Notes: a model not told the origin generated them from the sequence alone. Counted from the stretch's first letter, positions 1 to 8,521 are shown. The stretch: 64,000 nucleotides of DNA from JACVRW01 sp963751105 (GCA_963751105.1 CAVVTG010000002.1:124001-188000); one strand, 5' to 3'. Program-made: numbers and translations.

Positions 1-381
1 CCCGGAGCCGAGCCTGCCATCCGCCTGGCGGGAGCGGTGGCCCAGGCCGGCGTGGTCGACCTGCGCGAGGCGGACCGGCTCGGCCTGTCGCGCGGGGTGG
101 TGCGCACGCTGATGGGCGGCCCCCCGGGCAAGCTGCCGCAGCGCTACGACGCCGCATCGCCGATCGAACGCCTCCCGCTCGGGCTGCCCCAGCTCCTCGT
201 CCACGGCGAGGCCGACGACGTCGTGCCGGTTCAGATCGCCCGGCGCTACCACGAGCGCGCGCGGGAATCCGGCGACCCGTGCGAGCTCGTCAGCCTGCCC
301 GGAGTGGGGCACATGGAGCACCTCGACCCCGGCTCCGGCGCCTGGGACGCGGTGATCCGCTGGCTGGAGGACCAGACATGA
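1..381 (+). CDS. Alpha/beta hydrolase, C-terminal part (possible kynurenine formamidase)
   Basis: The frame is open from the first base, so the N-terminal part, including the nucleophile elbow, lies outside the window. What remains is the C-terminal third of an alpha/beta hydrolase: a beta-strand followed by LLVHGEADDVVP, which carries the usual Asp of the triad, then PGVGHMEHLDP with the catalytic His. The stop codon overlaps the ATG of the kynureninase gene by 4 bases, so the two are translationally coupled. In bacteria the enzyme before kynureninase in tryptophan breakdown is an arylformamidase, and some of these are alpha/beta hydrolases, so hydrolysis of N-formylkynurenine is a reasonable inference from context. 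The fold is well supported; the substrate is not. Confidence 0.8.
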   Translation, partial: PGAEPAIRLAGAVAQAGVVDLREADRLGLSRGVVRTLMGGPPGKLPQRYDAASPIERLPLGLPQLLVHGEADDVVPVQIARRYHERARESGDPCELVSLPGVGHMEHLDPGSGAWDAVIRWLEDQT

Positions 382-1607
382 CGGCCCGCGAGCGCGCCGA
401 GCGGCTCGACGCCGAGGACCCGTTGGCCTCGTTCCGCGAGCGCTTCGTGCTCGGCGATCCGGACACCATCTATCTAGACGGGAACTCGCTCGGCCGCCTG
501 CCGCTGGCCACCCGGCAGCGGCTGGCCGACCTCACCGAGCAGTGGGGGTCCGAGCTGGTGGACGCCTGGGAGGAATGGATCGACCTCCCGGTCCAGGCGG
601 GCGACCTGATCGGCCGCGCCGTGATCGGCGCGCAGCCGGGCGAGACGATCGTCTCGGACTCCACCACGATCAACCTCTACAAGCTGGCGGCGGCGCTCCT
701 GGCCACCCGCCCGGGCGCGATCCTCGTGCCCCGCGACGAGTTCCCCACCGACCGCTACGTGCTCGAGGGCCTGGCCGCGGCGCACGGCCGGGAGCTGCAC
801 CAGTTCGAGAGCGATCCGATCGACGGTCCGCTCGCCGGCCACGTCGAGCGAGCCTGCGCCGAGGCCGGCGAGGTGGCGCTCCTGTGTCTGTCGCACGTGC
901 ACTATCGCTCCGGGGCGCTGGCCGACACGCTCGCCGTCGAGGCGGCCGCGGCCGCGCCGGTGATCTGGGACCTCAGCCATTCCGGCGGGGTGGTCACGCC
1001 CGAGGGCATCGGGCTGGCCGTGGGCTGCACCTATAAGTACCTGAACGCGGGCCCGGGCGCGCCCGCCTACCTCTACGTGCGCGAGGACCTCCAGCCCGGA
1101 CTCCGAACGCCCATCCAGGGCTGGTTCGGCCAGCGCGAGCAGTTCGACATGCAGCGGCCCTTCGACCCCGAGTCGGGCGTGCGCGGCTTCCTCACCGGCA
1201 CGCCCAACGTACCCGCGCTGACGGCGATCGAGGAGGGAGCCCGGCTCGTGGAGGAGGCGGGCATAGAACGCCTCACGGCCAAGGCGCAACGGCTCACGGC
1301 CTATCTGGTCGAGCTGCACGACGAGTGGCTTGCGCCGCTCGGCTTCGAGCTCGGCAGTCCGCGCCCGGCCGAGCGACGAGGCGCCCACGTGAGCCTGCGC
1401 CACCCGGAGGCGTGGGCGCTGTGCCGCGCGCTGATCGAGATCGAGCGAGTGATCCCGGACCACCGCGGCCCGGACTCGCTGCGGCTCGGCCTGCCGCCCC
1501 TCTACACCCGCTTCGTGGACGTGCACGACGCGCTCGACCGGCTGCGCTCGCTGGCTGACAGCGGGCGCCACCGCGAGGTTGACAGTGCCCGGCGGCGTGT
1601 GACCTGA
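378..1607 (+). CDS. kynU: Kynureninase
   Basis: A 409-residue PLP-dependent fold-type I enzyme that cleaves kynurenine to anthranilate and alanine in tryptophan degradation. The N-terminal motif YLDGNSLGRLP, the DLSHSGG segment and the PLP-lysine region CTYKYLNAGPG (Lys about 220) are all present and typical of the family, and the length is normal. The ATG was chosen because it overlaps the TGA of the upstream hydrolase (ATGA) and the family similarity starts just after it. Upstream in-frame codons are the shadow of the hydrolase. The gene ends 7 bases before the convergent ridA. No tryptophan dioxygenase is visible, but it could lie before the window. Confidence 0.93.
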   Translation: MTARERAERLDAEDPLASFRERFVLGDPDTIYLDGNSLGRLPLATRQRLADLTEQWGSELVDAWEEWIDLPVQAGDLIGRAVIGAQPGETIVSDSTTINLYKLAAALLATRPGAILVPRDEFPTDRYVLEGLAAAHGRELHQFESDPIDGPLAGHVERACAEAGEVALLCLSHVHYRSGALADTLAVEAAAAAPVIWDLSHSGGVVTPEGIGLAVGCTYKYLNAGPGAPAYLYVREDLQPGLRTPIQGWFGQREQFDMQRPFDPESGVRGFLTGTPNVPALTAIEEGARLVEEAGIERLTAKAQRLTAYLVELHDEWLAPLGFELGSPRPAERRGAHVSLRHPEAWALCRALIEIERVIPDHRGPDSLRLGLPPLYTRFVDVHDALDRLRSLADSGRHREVDSARRRVT

Positions 1608-1614
1608 GCGCCCT

Positions 1615-2001
1615 CTACAGAGCCACGATCGCGTCGATCTCCACGTCGGCGCCCTTGGGCAGCGCCGCCACGCCGACGGCCACCCGAGCCGGCGGATCGT
1701 CACCCTCGAAGAACTGCGCGTAGACCTCGTTCACCCGCGTGAAGTCGCCCATGTCGGTGAGGTAGACGGTCAGCCGCACGGCCTGGCGAAGCGAGGCGCC
1801 CGCCGCGTCGCAGACCGCCGTCAGGTTCTCGAGGCAGCGGCGCGCCTGGCCCTCGACGTCGGTCTTCACGATCTCGCCCGTGGAAGGATCGAGCGGTATC
1901 TGCCCGGAGCAGAACAGCAGCGAGCCGGTGCGGATCGCCTGGCTGTAGGGACCGATCGCCGCCGGGGCGGCGTCGGTGGAAACGGGCGTGCGCAGAGCCA
2001 T
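1615..2001 (-). CDS. ridA: RidA family 2-iminobutanoate/2-iminopropanoate deaminase
   Basis: A 128-residue protein of the YjgF/YER057c/UK114 family. These trimeric enzymes hydrolyse reactive enamine/imine intermediates released by PLP enzymes. The family signature GPYSQAI near the N terminus, the FCSGQIPLDP strand and the C-terminal PAR segment with the conserved active-site Arg (about 105) followed by LPKGADVEIDAIVAL are visible. A Shine-Dalgarno-like GAGAGG lies about 9 bases before the ATG and a TAGGCT -10 box lies about 30 bases upstream, so this gene has a conventional leader. It converges on kynU, itself a PLP enzyme, but the opposite orientation argues against a shared operon. Confidence 0.93.
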   Translation of the reverse strand: MALRTPVSTDAAPAAIGPYSQAIRTGSLLFCSGQIPLDPSTGEIVKTDVEGQARRCLENLTAVCDAAGASLRQAVRLTVYLTDMGDFTRVNEVYAQFFEGDDPPARVAVGVAALPKGADVEIDAIVAL

Positions 2002-2031
2002 GAGTCGTTCCTCTCGTCGGGTGGCCGCGCC

Positions 2032-2037
2032 AGCCTA
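2032..2037 (-). promoter_or_regulatory. -10 element for ridA
   Basis: Minus-strand TAGGCT about 30 nt upstream of the ridA ATG. The predicted transcript has a short leader carrying the GAGAGG ribosome binding site. Inferred from position and the actinobacterial TANNNT pattern; no clear -35. Confidence 0.4.
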
Positions 2038-2078
2038 GCCGCGTGGCAAAGAGCGGAAACGGGTACCGGCGCCCTGGG

Positions 2079-2831
2079 ATGTCTGCGCGGAGCGATCAGA
2101 GGTGCGCGCTCGTGACCGGCGCCGCCGGCGGGATCGGGGGCGCGATCGCGGCGCGCCTGCACGACGACGGATACAGCGTGGTGGCCGCCGACCTCGAGCC
2201 CGACGAGAAGGGTCCCGGGCATCCGGTGACCTGCGACCTGACCACGCCCGAGGGAAACCGCACGGCAGTGGATGCCGCCGTGGAGGAGTTCGGCCGCCTC
2301 GACCTGGTGGTGCCGAACGCGGGCGTCCAGCACGTCGCGCCGGTCGAGGAGTTTCCCGAGGAGCGCTGGGACCAGCTGATCGCGCTCCTCCTCACCAGCC
2401 CGTTCCTGCTGGCCAAGTACGCCTGGCCGGAGCTCGCCCGCAGCGGTGAGGGCCGCTACATCGTGGTGGCCTCGGCCCACGGCCTCGCCGCCTCGCCGCA
2501 CAAGGCGGCGTACGTCTCCGCCAAGCACGGCGTGCTCGGGCTGGTCAAGACGCTGGCCCTCGAGGGGGCCGACAAGGGCATCAACGCAACCGCCGTCTGC
2601 CCGGGCTTCGTGCGCACCCCGCTGGTGGAGAACCAGCTCGCCGACCAGGCCCGCGCCACCGGAGTTGACGAAGACCGCGTGCTCGAAGAGGTGATCCTCG
2701 CGCCGCACGCGGTCAAGCGCCTGATCGAGCCGGACGAGGTGGCGGCCGCGGTCGCCTTTCTGGCCGGTCCTGCCGGCGCGGCGTTCACCGGCGCCGCGCT
2801 GCCCATGGACTTGGGCTGGACGGCGCGGTAG
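2079..2831 (+). CDS. 3-hydroxybutyrate dehydrogenase-like short-chain dehydrogenase
   Basis: A classical SDR of about 250 residues. It shows the cofactor loop TGAAGGIG (from residue 13), NAG, and the catalytic Ser132, Tyr145 and Lys149 in SAHG and YVSAK. Several segments match D-beta-hydroxybutyrate dehydrogenases in particular: NAGVQHVAPVEEFP, VVASAHGLAASPHKAAYV, CPGFVRTPLVENQ and the C-terminal PMDLGWTAR. The likely reaction is NAD-dependent oxidation of (R)-3-hydroxybutyrate to acetoacetate. An upstream in-frame GTG at 2043 would add 12 residues with no resemblance to the family, so the ATG at 2079 is preferred; neither has a strong ribosome binding site. The YihY gene follows after 9 bases and may be cotranscribed. 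Confidence 0.85.
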   Translation: MSARSDQRCALVTGAAGGIGGAIAARLHDDGYSVVAADLEPDEKGPGHPVTCDLTTPEGNRTAVDAAVEEFGRLDLVVPNAGVQHVAPVEEFPEERWDQLIALLLTSPFLLAKYAWPELARSGEGRYIVVASAHGLAASPHKAAYVSAKHGVLGLVKTLALEGADKGINATAVCPGFVRTPLVENQLADQARATGVDEDRVLEEVILAPHAVKRLIEPDEVAAAVAFLAGPAGAAFTGAALPMDLGWTAR

Positions 2832-2840
2832 ACACCGCAC

Positions 2841-3713
2841 GTGACCCGAACGTTCACCGTCATCAAGCGCACGGCCATCTCGTTCTACAACGACCAGATG
2901 ACCCATCACGCGGCGGCGCTCACCTACTACGAGCTGATGTCGCTGTTTCCCGCGACCCTGCTCGGACTGTCGCTGCTCGGTCTGATCGGCCAGTACCCCG
3001 AGACCTACAACGCGATCATCAACTACCTCGAGGACGTGGCCCCCGCCTCGGTGGTGCAGCCGCTCGACGACTCGCTGCGCACCGCGCTGCAGAACAAGAG
3101 CAGCGCGGCCACGGCGCTGGTGGTCAGCATCGTGGTGGCCTTCTACGGCACGACTGGAGCGCTCGAGGCCGCGCGGCGGGCCCTCAACGTGGTCTTCGAG
3201 GTTGAGAACGGGCGCGGCTTCTTCATGCGCAAGGCGATCGACATCGCCTCCACGGCGGTCCTCCTGGTGCTCGTGGTGGCCACGCTCATCCTCACCTTCG
3301 TGGGAGGCCAGTTCGCGGACGACCTGTTCGGGTTCGTCGGCCTCGGCGACACCGCCGCCAAGATCTGGAGCATCGTCCGCTGGCCGGCCGCGGTGCTGAT
3401 GGCGATGCTCATCTTCGCGCTCGTCTACTACGTGACCCCGGACGTCAAGCAGCGCTCGTTTCGCTGGCTCACGCCGGGCGCCGTGGTGGGCGTGCTGATC
3501 TGGATGGCGGCCTCCTACGGGCTCTCGTACTACGTCTCGAGGATCGGGGACGTGGGCGCGGTGTTCGGCACGTTCACCGCTGCGATCGTGCTGATCGGCT
3601 GGCTGTGGCTGACCAACGTGGCCCTCTTGGCCGGCGGCGAGCTCAACGCCGAGATCGAGCGGGAGAAGCAAGTGTCCGACGGGGTCCCCCTGGCCGAGAC
3701 GCTCAGCCGCTAG
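2841..3713 (+). CDS. YihY/virulence factor BrkB family membrane protein
   Basis: A 290-residue integral membrane protein of the YihY/BrkB (UPF0761) family. About six hydrophobic segments are visible. Family hallmarks are the N-terminal FYNDQMTHHAAALTYYELMS region, the internal FYGTTGALEAARRALN motif, the YYVTPDVKQRSFRWLTPGA segment and a C-terminal WLWLTNVALLAGGELNAE helix. The molecular function of this family is not established. Despite its older name it is not RNase BN. The GTG start follows the SDR stop by 9 bases. The TAG stop codon doubles as the first three bases of the -10 box proposed for the SRP RNA downstream. Confidence 0.88.
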   Translation: MTRTFTVIKRTAISFYNDQMTHHAAALTYYELMSLFPATLLGLSLLGLIGQYPETYNAIINYLEDVAPASVVQPLDDSLRTALQNKSSAATALVVSIVVAFYGTTGALEAARRALNVVFEVENGRGFFMRKAIDIASTAVLLVLVVATLILTFVGGQFADDLFGFVGLGDTAAKIWSIVRWPAAVLMAMLIFALVYYVTPDVKQRSFRWLTPGAVVGVLIWMAASYGLSYYVSRIGDVGAVFGTFTAAIVLIGWLWLTNVALLAGGELNAEIEREKQVSDGVPLAETLSR

Positions 3714-3716
3714 CCT
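3711..3716 (+). promoter_or_regulatory. -10 element for the SRP RNA gene
   Basis: TAGCCT lies 5 nt before the predicted SRP RNA 5' end near 3722 and overlaps the stop codon of the YihY gene. Position is right for a -10 box; no convincing -35 is seen. Confidence 0.45.
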
Positions 3717-3721
3717 TCCCC

Positions 3722-3999
3722 CCGGACCGTGCTAGGTGGAGAGGTAGCGGTGCTCTGTCACCCACAATCCGCTCTAGTGGGGCTGAATTCCCGACTTAGG
3801 GATTCTGCTTTCGGGGTCAGTACGCCGGACAGAGGCGTTGATGGCCGGGTCCCGCGCGGCGGACGCTCGCGAACCAGGTCAGATCCGGGAGGAAGCAGCC
3901 TTAAGCGATACCGTCCGTGCGCCGCGGATCAGCCTGGCCGGAGTCGAAGATCGGCGGGCACGCTCGAGAGCGAATTTCAAGGAAGGGTGCACGGTCCGC
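3722..3999 (+). ncRNA. ffs: Signal recognition particle RNA, large (Gram-positive) type with Alu domain
   Basis: RNA scaffold of the signal recognition particle, which with Ffh targets nascent membrane proteins. The ends form a perfect 10-bp helix: CGGACCGTGC at 3723-3732 pairs with GCACGGTCCG at 3989-3998. The 5' part carries the conserved Alu-domain blocks GTGCTAGGTGGAGAGGTAGC and CAATCCGCTCTAG seen in the large SRP RNA of Bacillus-type bacteria. The S-domain tip is CAGATCCGGGAGGAAGCAGC, where GGGA is a GNRA tetraloop and the asymmetric loop binds the Ffh M domain. The length of about 278 nt fits the large class rather than the roughly 110-nt 4.5S type. The end points are set by the closing helix and may be off by a few bases. 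Confidence 0.93.
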
Positions 4000-4009
4000 T
4001 TCCCCTCCT

Positions 4010-4405
4010 ATGGACAACGAGCACGTCGCCATCGCCCAGCAGCTGATCGAGCGATGGAACGCCGGCGACATCGAGGGCGTAGTCGAGCTGTACACCGCGG
4101 ACACCGCCATGTACGCCGGCCCGGAGTGGCCGGACCAGGTGACCTATCGCGGCCATGCCGGCGTGAGACAGAACATCGAGCAGTGGCGCTCAGTGTGGGA
4201 GTCGAGCAGCATCGAGGTCGAAGAGCTGGCGAGCTTCGGTGATCGGGTGGTCGCGAGCGGGGCCTGGGTCACGCGCGGGCGAGCGAGCGGAGTGAGCGGC
4301 CGCATGCCGTTCGTGATCCTCCTGAGGATCCGGAGTGGGAAGATCGCAAGCCTTGAGTGGTTCACAGACCACGACGTCGCCGTCGCCGCAGCTCGCGAGC
4401 CCTGA
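4010..4405 (+). CDS. SnoaL-like / NTF2-fold protein
   Basis: A 131-residue single-domain protein with the cone-shaped alpha+beta barrel fold of SnoaL/NTF2-like proteins. It starts AQQLIERWNAGDIEGVVELY, followed by the typical YRGHAGVRQNIEQW helix and a C-terminal pair of strands ending IASLEWFTDHDVAVAAA. Many such proteins are uncharacterised and the fold serves ketosteroid isomerases, dehydratases and binding proteins alike, so no reaction is proposed. The ATG at 4010 was chosen over an upstream in-frame codon because the latter would start inside the SRP RNA. It is the first gene of the accessory block between the SRP RNA and dnaX, and its 3' end overlaps the next gene by about 70 bases. 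Confidence 0.75.
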   Translation: MDNEHVAIAQQLIERWNAGDIEGVVELYTADTAMYAGPEWPDQVTYRGHAGVRQNIEQWRSVWESSSIEVEELASFGDRVVASGAWVTRGRASGVSGRMPFVILLRIRSGKIASLEWFTDHDVAVAAAREP

Positions 4406-6656
4406 CCTCGACGCCCTGAGGGGCATCGAGCGCCGGGTGCTGTGGCTGGCCACGGCGATCGTCCATCACGCGAACCGGGTGCGTGATAACCGCTCCGGGG
4501 TGAAGGTGGGAGGCCATCAGGCCTCGAGCGCCTCGATGGTGTCGCTGATGACGGCCCTGTGGTTCTCCGAGCTGCGGGCCGAGGACAGGGTGTCGGTCAA
4601 GCCGCACGCCTCGCCGGCGTTGCACGCGATCAACTATCTGCTGGGGCGCCTGGATGAGAGCTACCTCGAGTCGCTGCGCGCGTTCGGGGGGCTGCAGAGC
4701 TATCCGTCGCGGACGAAGGACCCGGATCCGGTGGATTACTCAACGGGGTCGGTCGGCCTCGGGGCGACGGCCCCGGTGTGGGGCGCGATAGCCCGCCGGT
4801 ATCTGGAGGCGCATCGCTTCGAGGCGCCCGCGATGGGACGCCAGATCGCTCTGCTGGGCGACGCGGAGCTGGACGAGGGTGCGGTATGGGAGGCGGTCGC
4901 CGATCCGTGGGTGGCGCGCCTGGGCGAGGTGCTGTGGGTGGTGGACCTGAACCGCCAGTCGCTCGACCGGGTCGTGCCCGACATAGCGTTCGGACGCCTG
5001 GCGGGGATGTTCGAGGCGGCCGGGTGGCAGGTGATCACGGTCAAGTACGGCCGCCGCCTGGAGGCTCTGTTCGAGCGCACCGGCGGGGCCGAGTTGCGGC
5101 GGCGCATCGACGAGATGCCCAACGAGGAGTATCAGCGGCTGCTGCGGGCCGAGCCGAGGGAGCTGCGTGAGCGACTGCCCGGCCGCGGGCGCAAGCTGGC
5201 CCGGCTGGTGGCCGAGCTCGACGACGACGAGCTGCGCGCCGGCTTTCGCGATCTCGGCGGCCACGACCTGGACAAGCTGATCGAGGCCTACCGCTCGGTG
5301 GTCGGCGACCGGCCGACGGTGGTGTTCGCCTACACGATCAAGGGCTGGTCGCTGCCGATCGAGGGACACCCGGAGAACCATTCGGCGCTGCTCACGGACG
5401 ACCAGTACGCCGAGCTGGCCGAGGAGCTCGGCGCCGATCCGGAGACGCCGTGGGCGGGGTTCGAGACCAGTGGGCCCGAGGCCGAGCTGTGCGACGCGGC
5501 GGCCGTCGCGCTTTCTCGTGACGAGCCCGAGCCGCGCCGGCCGGTGACCGTGCCGACCTCCCTCGGTCGCACCCACCGTGGCGTCGTCTCCACCCAGCAG
5601 GCCTTCGGGCGCTTCTTCGTCGATCTCTCGCACGAGGCGGCCGAGGTGGCCGAGCGGGTGGTGACGGTCAGCCCCGACGTGGCCAGCTCGACCAACCTGG
5701 GTGGCTGGATCAACAAAGCCGGGATCTGGTCGGTGGGCGAGCGCCGCGATTGGTTCGCCGACGACCCCCAGACCCTCGTGCACTGGCACGAGACCAGCGC
5801 CGGGCGCCACATCGAGCTGGGCATCGCCGAGACCAACCTGGTCGGGCTGCTGGGCGAGCTGGGGGCCACCTGGAGCCGCCACGGCCAGCCGCTGCTGCCC
5901 ATCGGCACAATCTACGACCCGTTCGTGGGCCGCGCCCTGGAGCCGTGGTCGTTCGGGATCTACGCCGGCGGCCAGTCGATCCTGGTCGGCACGCCGTCCG
6001 GGGTGACGCTGGCCCCCGAGGGCGGAGCTCACCAATCGATCGTCACCCCATCGATCGGGATCGGGCAGCCGGGCTGCACGTTCTGGGAGCCCGCCTTCGG
6101 CCAGGACCTCGAATGGACCCTGCTGCACGCCCTGTCGCAGCTGGGGCAACCCGGCGGCGAGTCGGCCTACTTCCGGCTCTCCACCCGACCGGTCGAGCAG
6201 GCGCTCGCCGGGACGGTGGAGCGCGATCTGGTGCTCGCCGGCGGCTACCCGCTGCGCCGGGCGGAGGGCGTGCCGCGGGTCACCCTGGCGGGGATGGGCG
6301 CGCTGATGCCCGAGCTGCTCGAGGCGGCCGACGTCCTGGGCGACGACGTGGACGTGCTGTGCCTCACCAGTGCCGACCTGCTCTTCCGGGCCTTCCGTGC
6401 CCGCGCGGGTCTGGGCGACCACCCACCCGAGATCCTCGACGAACTGCTCCCCGCCGACCGTGCCGCGCCGATGGTCACGGTGCTCGACGGCGACCCCCAC
6501 GCCCTCGCCTTCCTGGGTGCCGTCAACGCCGTGCCGCTCACGCCCCTCGGCGTCACGCAGTTCGGTCAGTCGGGCAACCTGGAGGACGTGTACCGCCATC
6601 ACGAGATCGACGCCGAGACGGTGATCGGCGCAGCGCTGGACCTGGTGAGCGAATGA
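4335..6656 (+). CDS. Pyruvate dehydrogenase E1 (homodimeric, AceE-like) / transketolase-family protein
   Basis: A thiamine diphosphate enzyme of about 773 residues resembling the homodimeric E1 of pyruvate dehydrogenase complexes. GGHQASSASM near the N terminus corresponds to the AceE GGHxASxxS motif. GDAELDEG followed by VLWVVDLNRQSLD matches the ThDP/Mg-binding GDxxxDE...N motif. A transketolase pyrimidine-binding domain follows (about 410-600), then a C-terminal domain. It is shorter than Escherichia coli AceE (887 residues). No E2 or E3 gene is nearby, so it may act alone as a 2-oxoacid-dependent or transketolase-like enzyme. The GTG at 4335 and a TTG at 4353 are both possible starts, and both overlap the SnoaL-like gene. 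The C-terminal half is intact. Confidence 0.75.
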   Translation: MGRSQALSGSQTTTSPSPQLASPDLDALRGIERRVLWLATAIVHHANRVRDNRSGVKVGGHQASSASMVSLMTALWFSELRAEDRVSVKPHASPALHAINYLLGRLDESYLESLRAFGGLQSYPSRTKDPDPVDYSTGSVGLGATAPVWGAIARRYLEAHRFEAPAMGRQIALLGDAELDEGAVWEAVADPWVARLGEVLWVVDLNRQSLDRVVPDIAFGRLAGMFEAAGWQVITVKYGRRLEALFERTGGAELRRRIDEMPNEEYQRLLRAEPRELRERLPGRGRKLARLVAELDDDELRAGFRDLGGHDLDKLIEAYRSVVGDRPTVVFAYTIKGWSLPIEGHPENHSALLTDDQYAELAEELGADPETPWAGFETSGPEAELCDAAAVALSRDEPEPRRPVTVPTSLGRTHRGVVSTQQAFGRFFVDLSHEAAEVAERVVTVSPDVASSTNLGGWINKAGIWSVGERRDWFADDPQTLVHWHETSAGRHIELGIAETNLVGLLGELGATWSRHGQPLLPIGTIYDPFVGRALEPWSFGIYAGGQSILVGTPSGVTLAPEGGAHQSIVTPSIGIGQPGCTFWEPAFGQDLEWTLLHALSQLGQPGGESAYFRLSTRPVEQALAGTVERDLVLAGGYPLRRAEGVPRVTLAGMGALMPELLEAADVLGDDVDVLCLTSADLLFRAFRARAGLGDHPPEILDELLPADRAAPMVTVLDGDPHALAFLGAVNAVPLTPLGVTQFGQSGNLEDVYRHHEIDAETVIGAALDLVSE

Positions 6657-6745
6657 GGGTGCGCGGCGGGCTGATCGCGGCCGTGGCGTTCGTCTTGGTG
6701 GCGCCGGCTGACTCCGCCTCAGGCTTGCAGACATCCACCGCCTGA
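6653..6745 (+). pseudogene. Signal-peptide-like remnant
   Basis: An ATG overlapping the stop of the AceE-like gene opens a 30-codon frame: a few Arg residues, a hydrophobic run (GLIAAVAFVLVAPA) and an AxA-like cleavage region, then a stop. It reads like the signal peptide of an exported protein whose mature part is lost. A different frame stays open beyond it with no recognisable domain, which would fit an old frameshift, but this is weak evidence. Confidence 0.25.
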
Positions 6746-7069
6746 GAGTCTGCCCCAACTTCCTGGCGCTGGAACTCGGGTCCGGCGCGATCGAGCCCGA
6801 TAGCAACTGGCTGATTCAAGCCAAAGCTGACGTGCAAGGGGGACAGGCTTCTGGGTCGGACTCCCACCGCAACGTCTGCGGGCTGGTTGACACCGAGCGG
6901 ATGGGACCGAACGCCGTGCTTGACAAGGATTCCTGCAATGCGCGAACCGCAGGAGGATCGGGTGAGGCGGGTGATGACCCGCTCCGCGCGGCTCGCCGGA
7001 TCCAGCCAATCGGTGATACGCGTGCCGGACCGGGAGTCGGACCATCTAATGGATCAATGGTGCTCCTGG
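6746..7069 (+). other. Gap of about 325 bp without a recognisable gene
   Basis: Between the AceE-like gene and the convergent monooxygenase. No family, tRNA, terminator with a T tract or repeat was recognised. One forward frame is open throughout but has no start codon near a promoter or ribosome binding site and no familiar motif. It is probably decayed coding sequence or the 3' regions of the flanking genes. Confidence 0.4.
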
Positions 7070-8521
7070 CTAGGCGGCGAGCGCCTCGAGTGGGCCGCAG
7101 CGGATGTCGAAGCGCTCGCGGACGGTGTCCAGCGTGCGCTGGTGGTGCGGGCGGTCGCGCTTGTGGCGGGCGGCGAACGCGATCGTCGAGGCGAGCCGGT
7201 ACGGCGCGGGGGAGAGGCGGTCGAAGTCCAGCCCGCACTGCAGGAATGTCCGGCGTGGCAGTGCGTCGCTCATCAGGCTGAGGTTGTAAGTCCCCAGCGT
7301 CGTGGCCACGTAGGGCATGGCCGGTCGTGCCCGCTCGATCAGACCGGAGAGGTCGAGCTCGTAGAGCGGTGTGTCCCCGAGCTTGCCGGCAAACATCATG
7401 TGGGCCATGAAGTAGCCCATGAAGGAGGACAGCAGCATGGTCGCCGACCGTGTGCTGAGAGTGAGCACGTTGCCGCTCGTCGACGCGTACGGCTCGTACG
7501 GGCGCTCGCTCGGTTTGAAGAACCCGGTGCAGTTCATCAGCCACGTCCCGGCCGGGACCGTGCGGGTCTCGCCGGAGCGCAGGACCAGTTCGGCTGCATC
7601 CCTGCGGTCACGGACGTCGACGAGGTAGCCCGGCACGACGGCCGCCAGCCCGTTCGCGATCGTCCTCAGCTCCGCCCGGGAGAGCAGGCCGAAGAGGTAG
7701 TTCTGTGCGTCGGGCATGAGGCTCAGGCCGACCGTCTCGTGCAGCCAGCGCCGGACCTCGTCCTCGTTGGTGCCGTCGAAGCGGCGGGCCAGCTCGGTGT
7801 TGATCATGTTCGGCGTCGCCCGCGGGCGCCAGCGGGCGCGGCCCCGGGGGAACAGCCGGTCCCGCGACGAGAAGAACGTCCCGGCGCCGACCAGCATGTG
7901 CACCTCCCGTCCCGGAAGCTCTGTGACGAGCCGGTGGGCGGTGTCCATCGCGGTCTTGCCGCCACCGATGATCCATACCGGCGCCAAGTCCGCTCGCAGC
8001 TCGTCGAGGTGCTCGTCGAGGGAGGTCGGGGTGATCGACCGCACCCGCTCGCTCGTGACCGCGAGCGGGAGGTCCGGGCCGATCTCCACGCCGTAGCCCT
8101 TGATGAGCCGGGCCGTGTCGACGACGTGCGCGGCGCCGTCCGGGTCGCGCGCGCGCACGAGCACGCGCCCGTCCTGCTCCTCGTCGGACACGAACTCCCA
8201 GCCGTAGCGCTCCTCGACGTCGACGCGGAGGCGGACGACGTCGACGACCTGGGCGAAGTGGTCGACGACCTCGTCGCGCGCGGCCAGGTACGAGCGGGCG
8301 TGGCCGCCCTGCCACGCGATGGCGCCCGCGGTGAAGAGCGGGTGCGGCTGATGCAGGCGCACGTAGGGGTAGGTGTCGCGCCACATGCCGCCGGGCCCCG
8401 GCCGCTTCTCAATCAGTACGACGCGGTGGCTGCGATCCAGGTAGCCGCTCGCCACCTCCAGTGCATTCAGGGCCGAGATCCCGGCCCCGACGACGCAGAG
8501 ATCCGCGCTCGAAGTGGTCAC
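7070..8521 (-). CDS. Flavin-dependent monooxygenase / FAD-NAD(P)-binding protein
   Basis: A 483-residue two-dinucleotide-binding-domain flavoprotein. The N terminus reads ADLCVVGAGISALNALE (FAD-binding GxGxxxxN variant), with GGMWRDTYPYVRLHQP soon after, as in Baeyer-Villiger and flavin-containing monooxygenases. A second Rossmann motif, WIIGGGKTAMDTA (about 190-205), should bind NAD(P)H. The substrate cannot be read from sequence; relatives oxygenate ketones, amines or sulfur compounds. The frame is open far upstream, but the GTG at 8521 is chosen because the Rossmann strand starts there and a TACGTT -10 box ends 6 nt before it. It converges on the AceE-like gene and diverges from a broken gene. 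Confidence 0.82.
   Translation of the reverse strand: MTTSSADLCVVGAGISALNALEVASGYLDRSHRVVLIEKRPGPGGMWRDTYPYVRLHQPHPLFTAGAIAWQGGHARSYLAARDEVVDHFAQVVDVVRLRVDVEERYGWEFVSDEEQDGRVLVRARDPDGAAHVVDTARLIKGYGVEIGPDLPLAVTSERVRSITPTSLDEHLDELRADLAPVWIIGGGKTAMDTAHRLVTELPGREVHMLVGAGTFFSSRDRLFPRGRARWRPRATPNMINTELARRFDGTNEDEVRRWLHETVGLSLMPDAQNYLFGLLSRAELRTIANGLAAVVPGYLVDVRDRRDAAELVLRSGETRTVPAGTWLMNCTGFFKPSERPYEPYASTSGNVLTLSTRSATMLLSSFMGYFMAHMMFAGKLGDTPLYELDLSGLIERARPAMPYVATTLGTYNLSLMSDALPRRTFLQCGLDFDRLSPAPYRLASTIAFAARHKRDRPHHQRTLDTVRERFDIRCGPLEALAA

Noticed and set aside
5750..6745. 331-codon frame ending in a signal-peptide-like segment.
   Set aside because: Most of it is shadow of the AceE-like gene. Only the last 30 codons, from 6653, were kept, as a low-confidence remnant.
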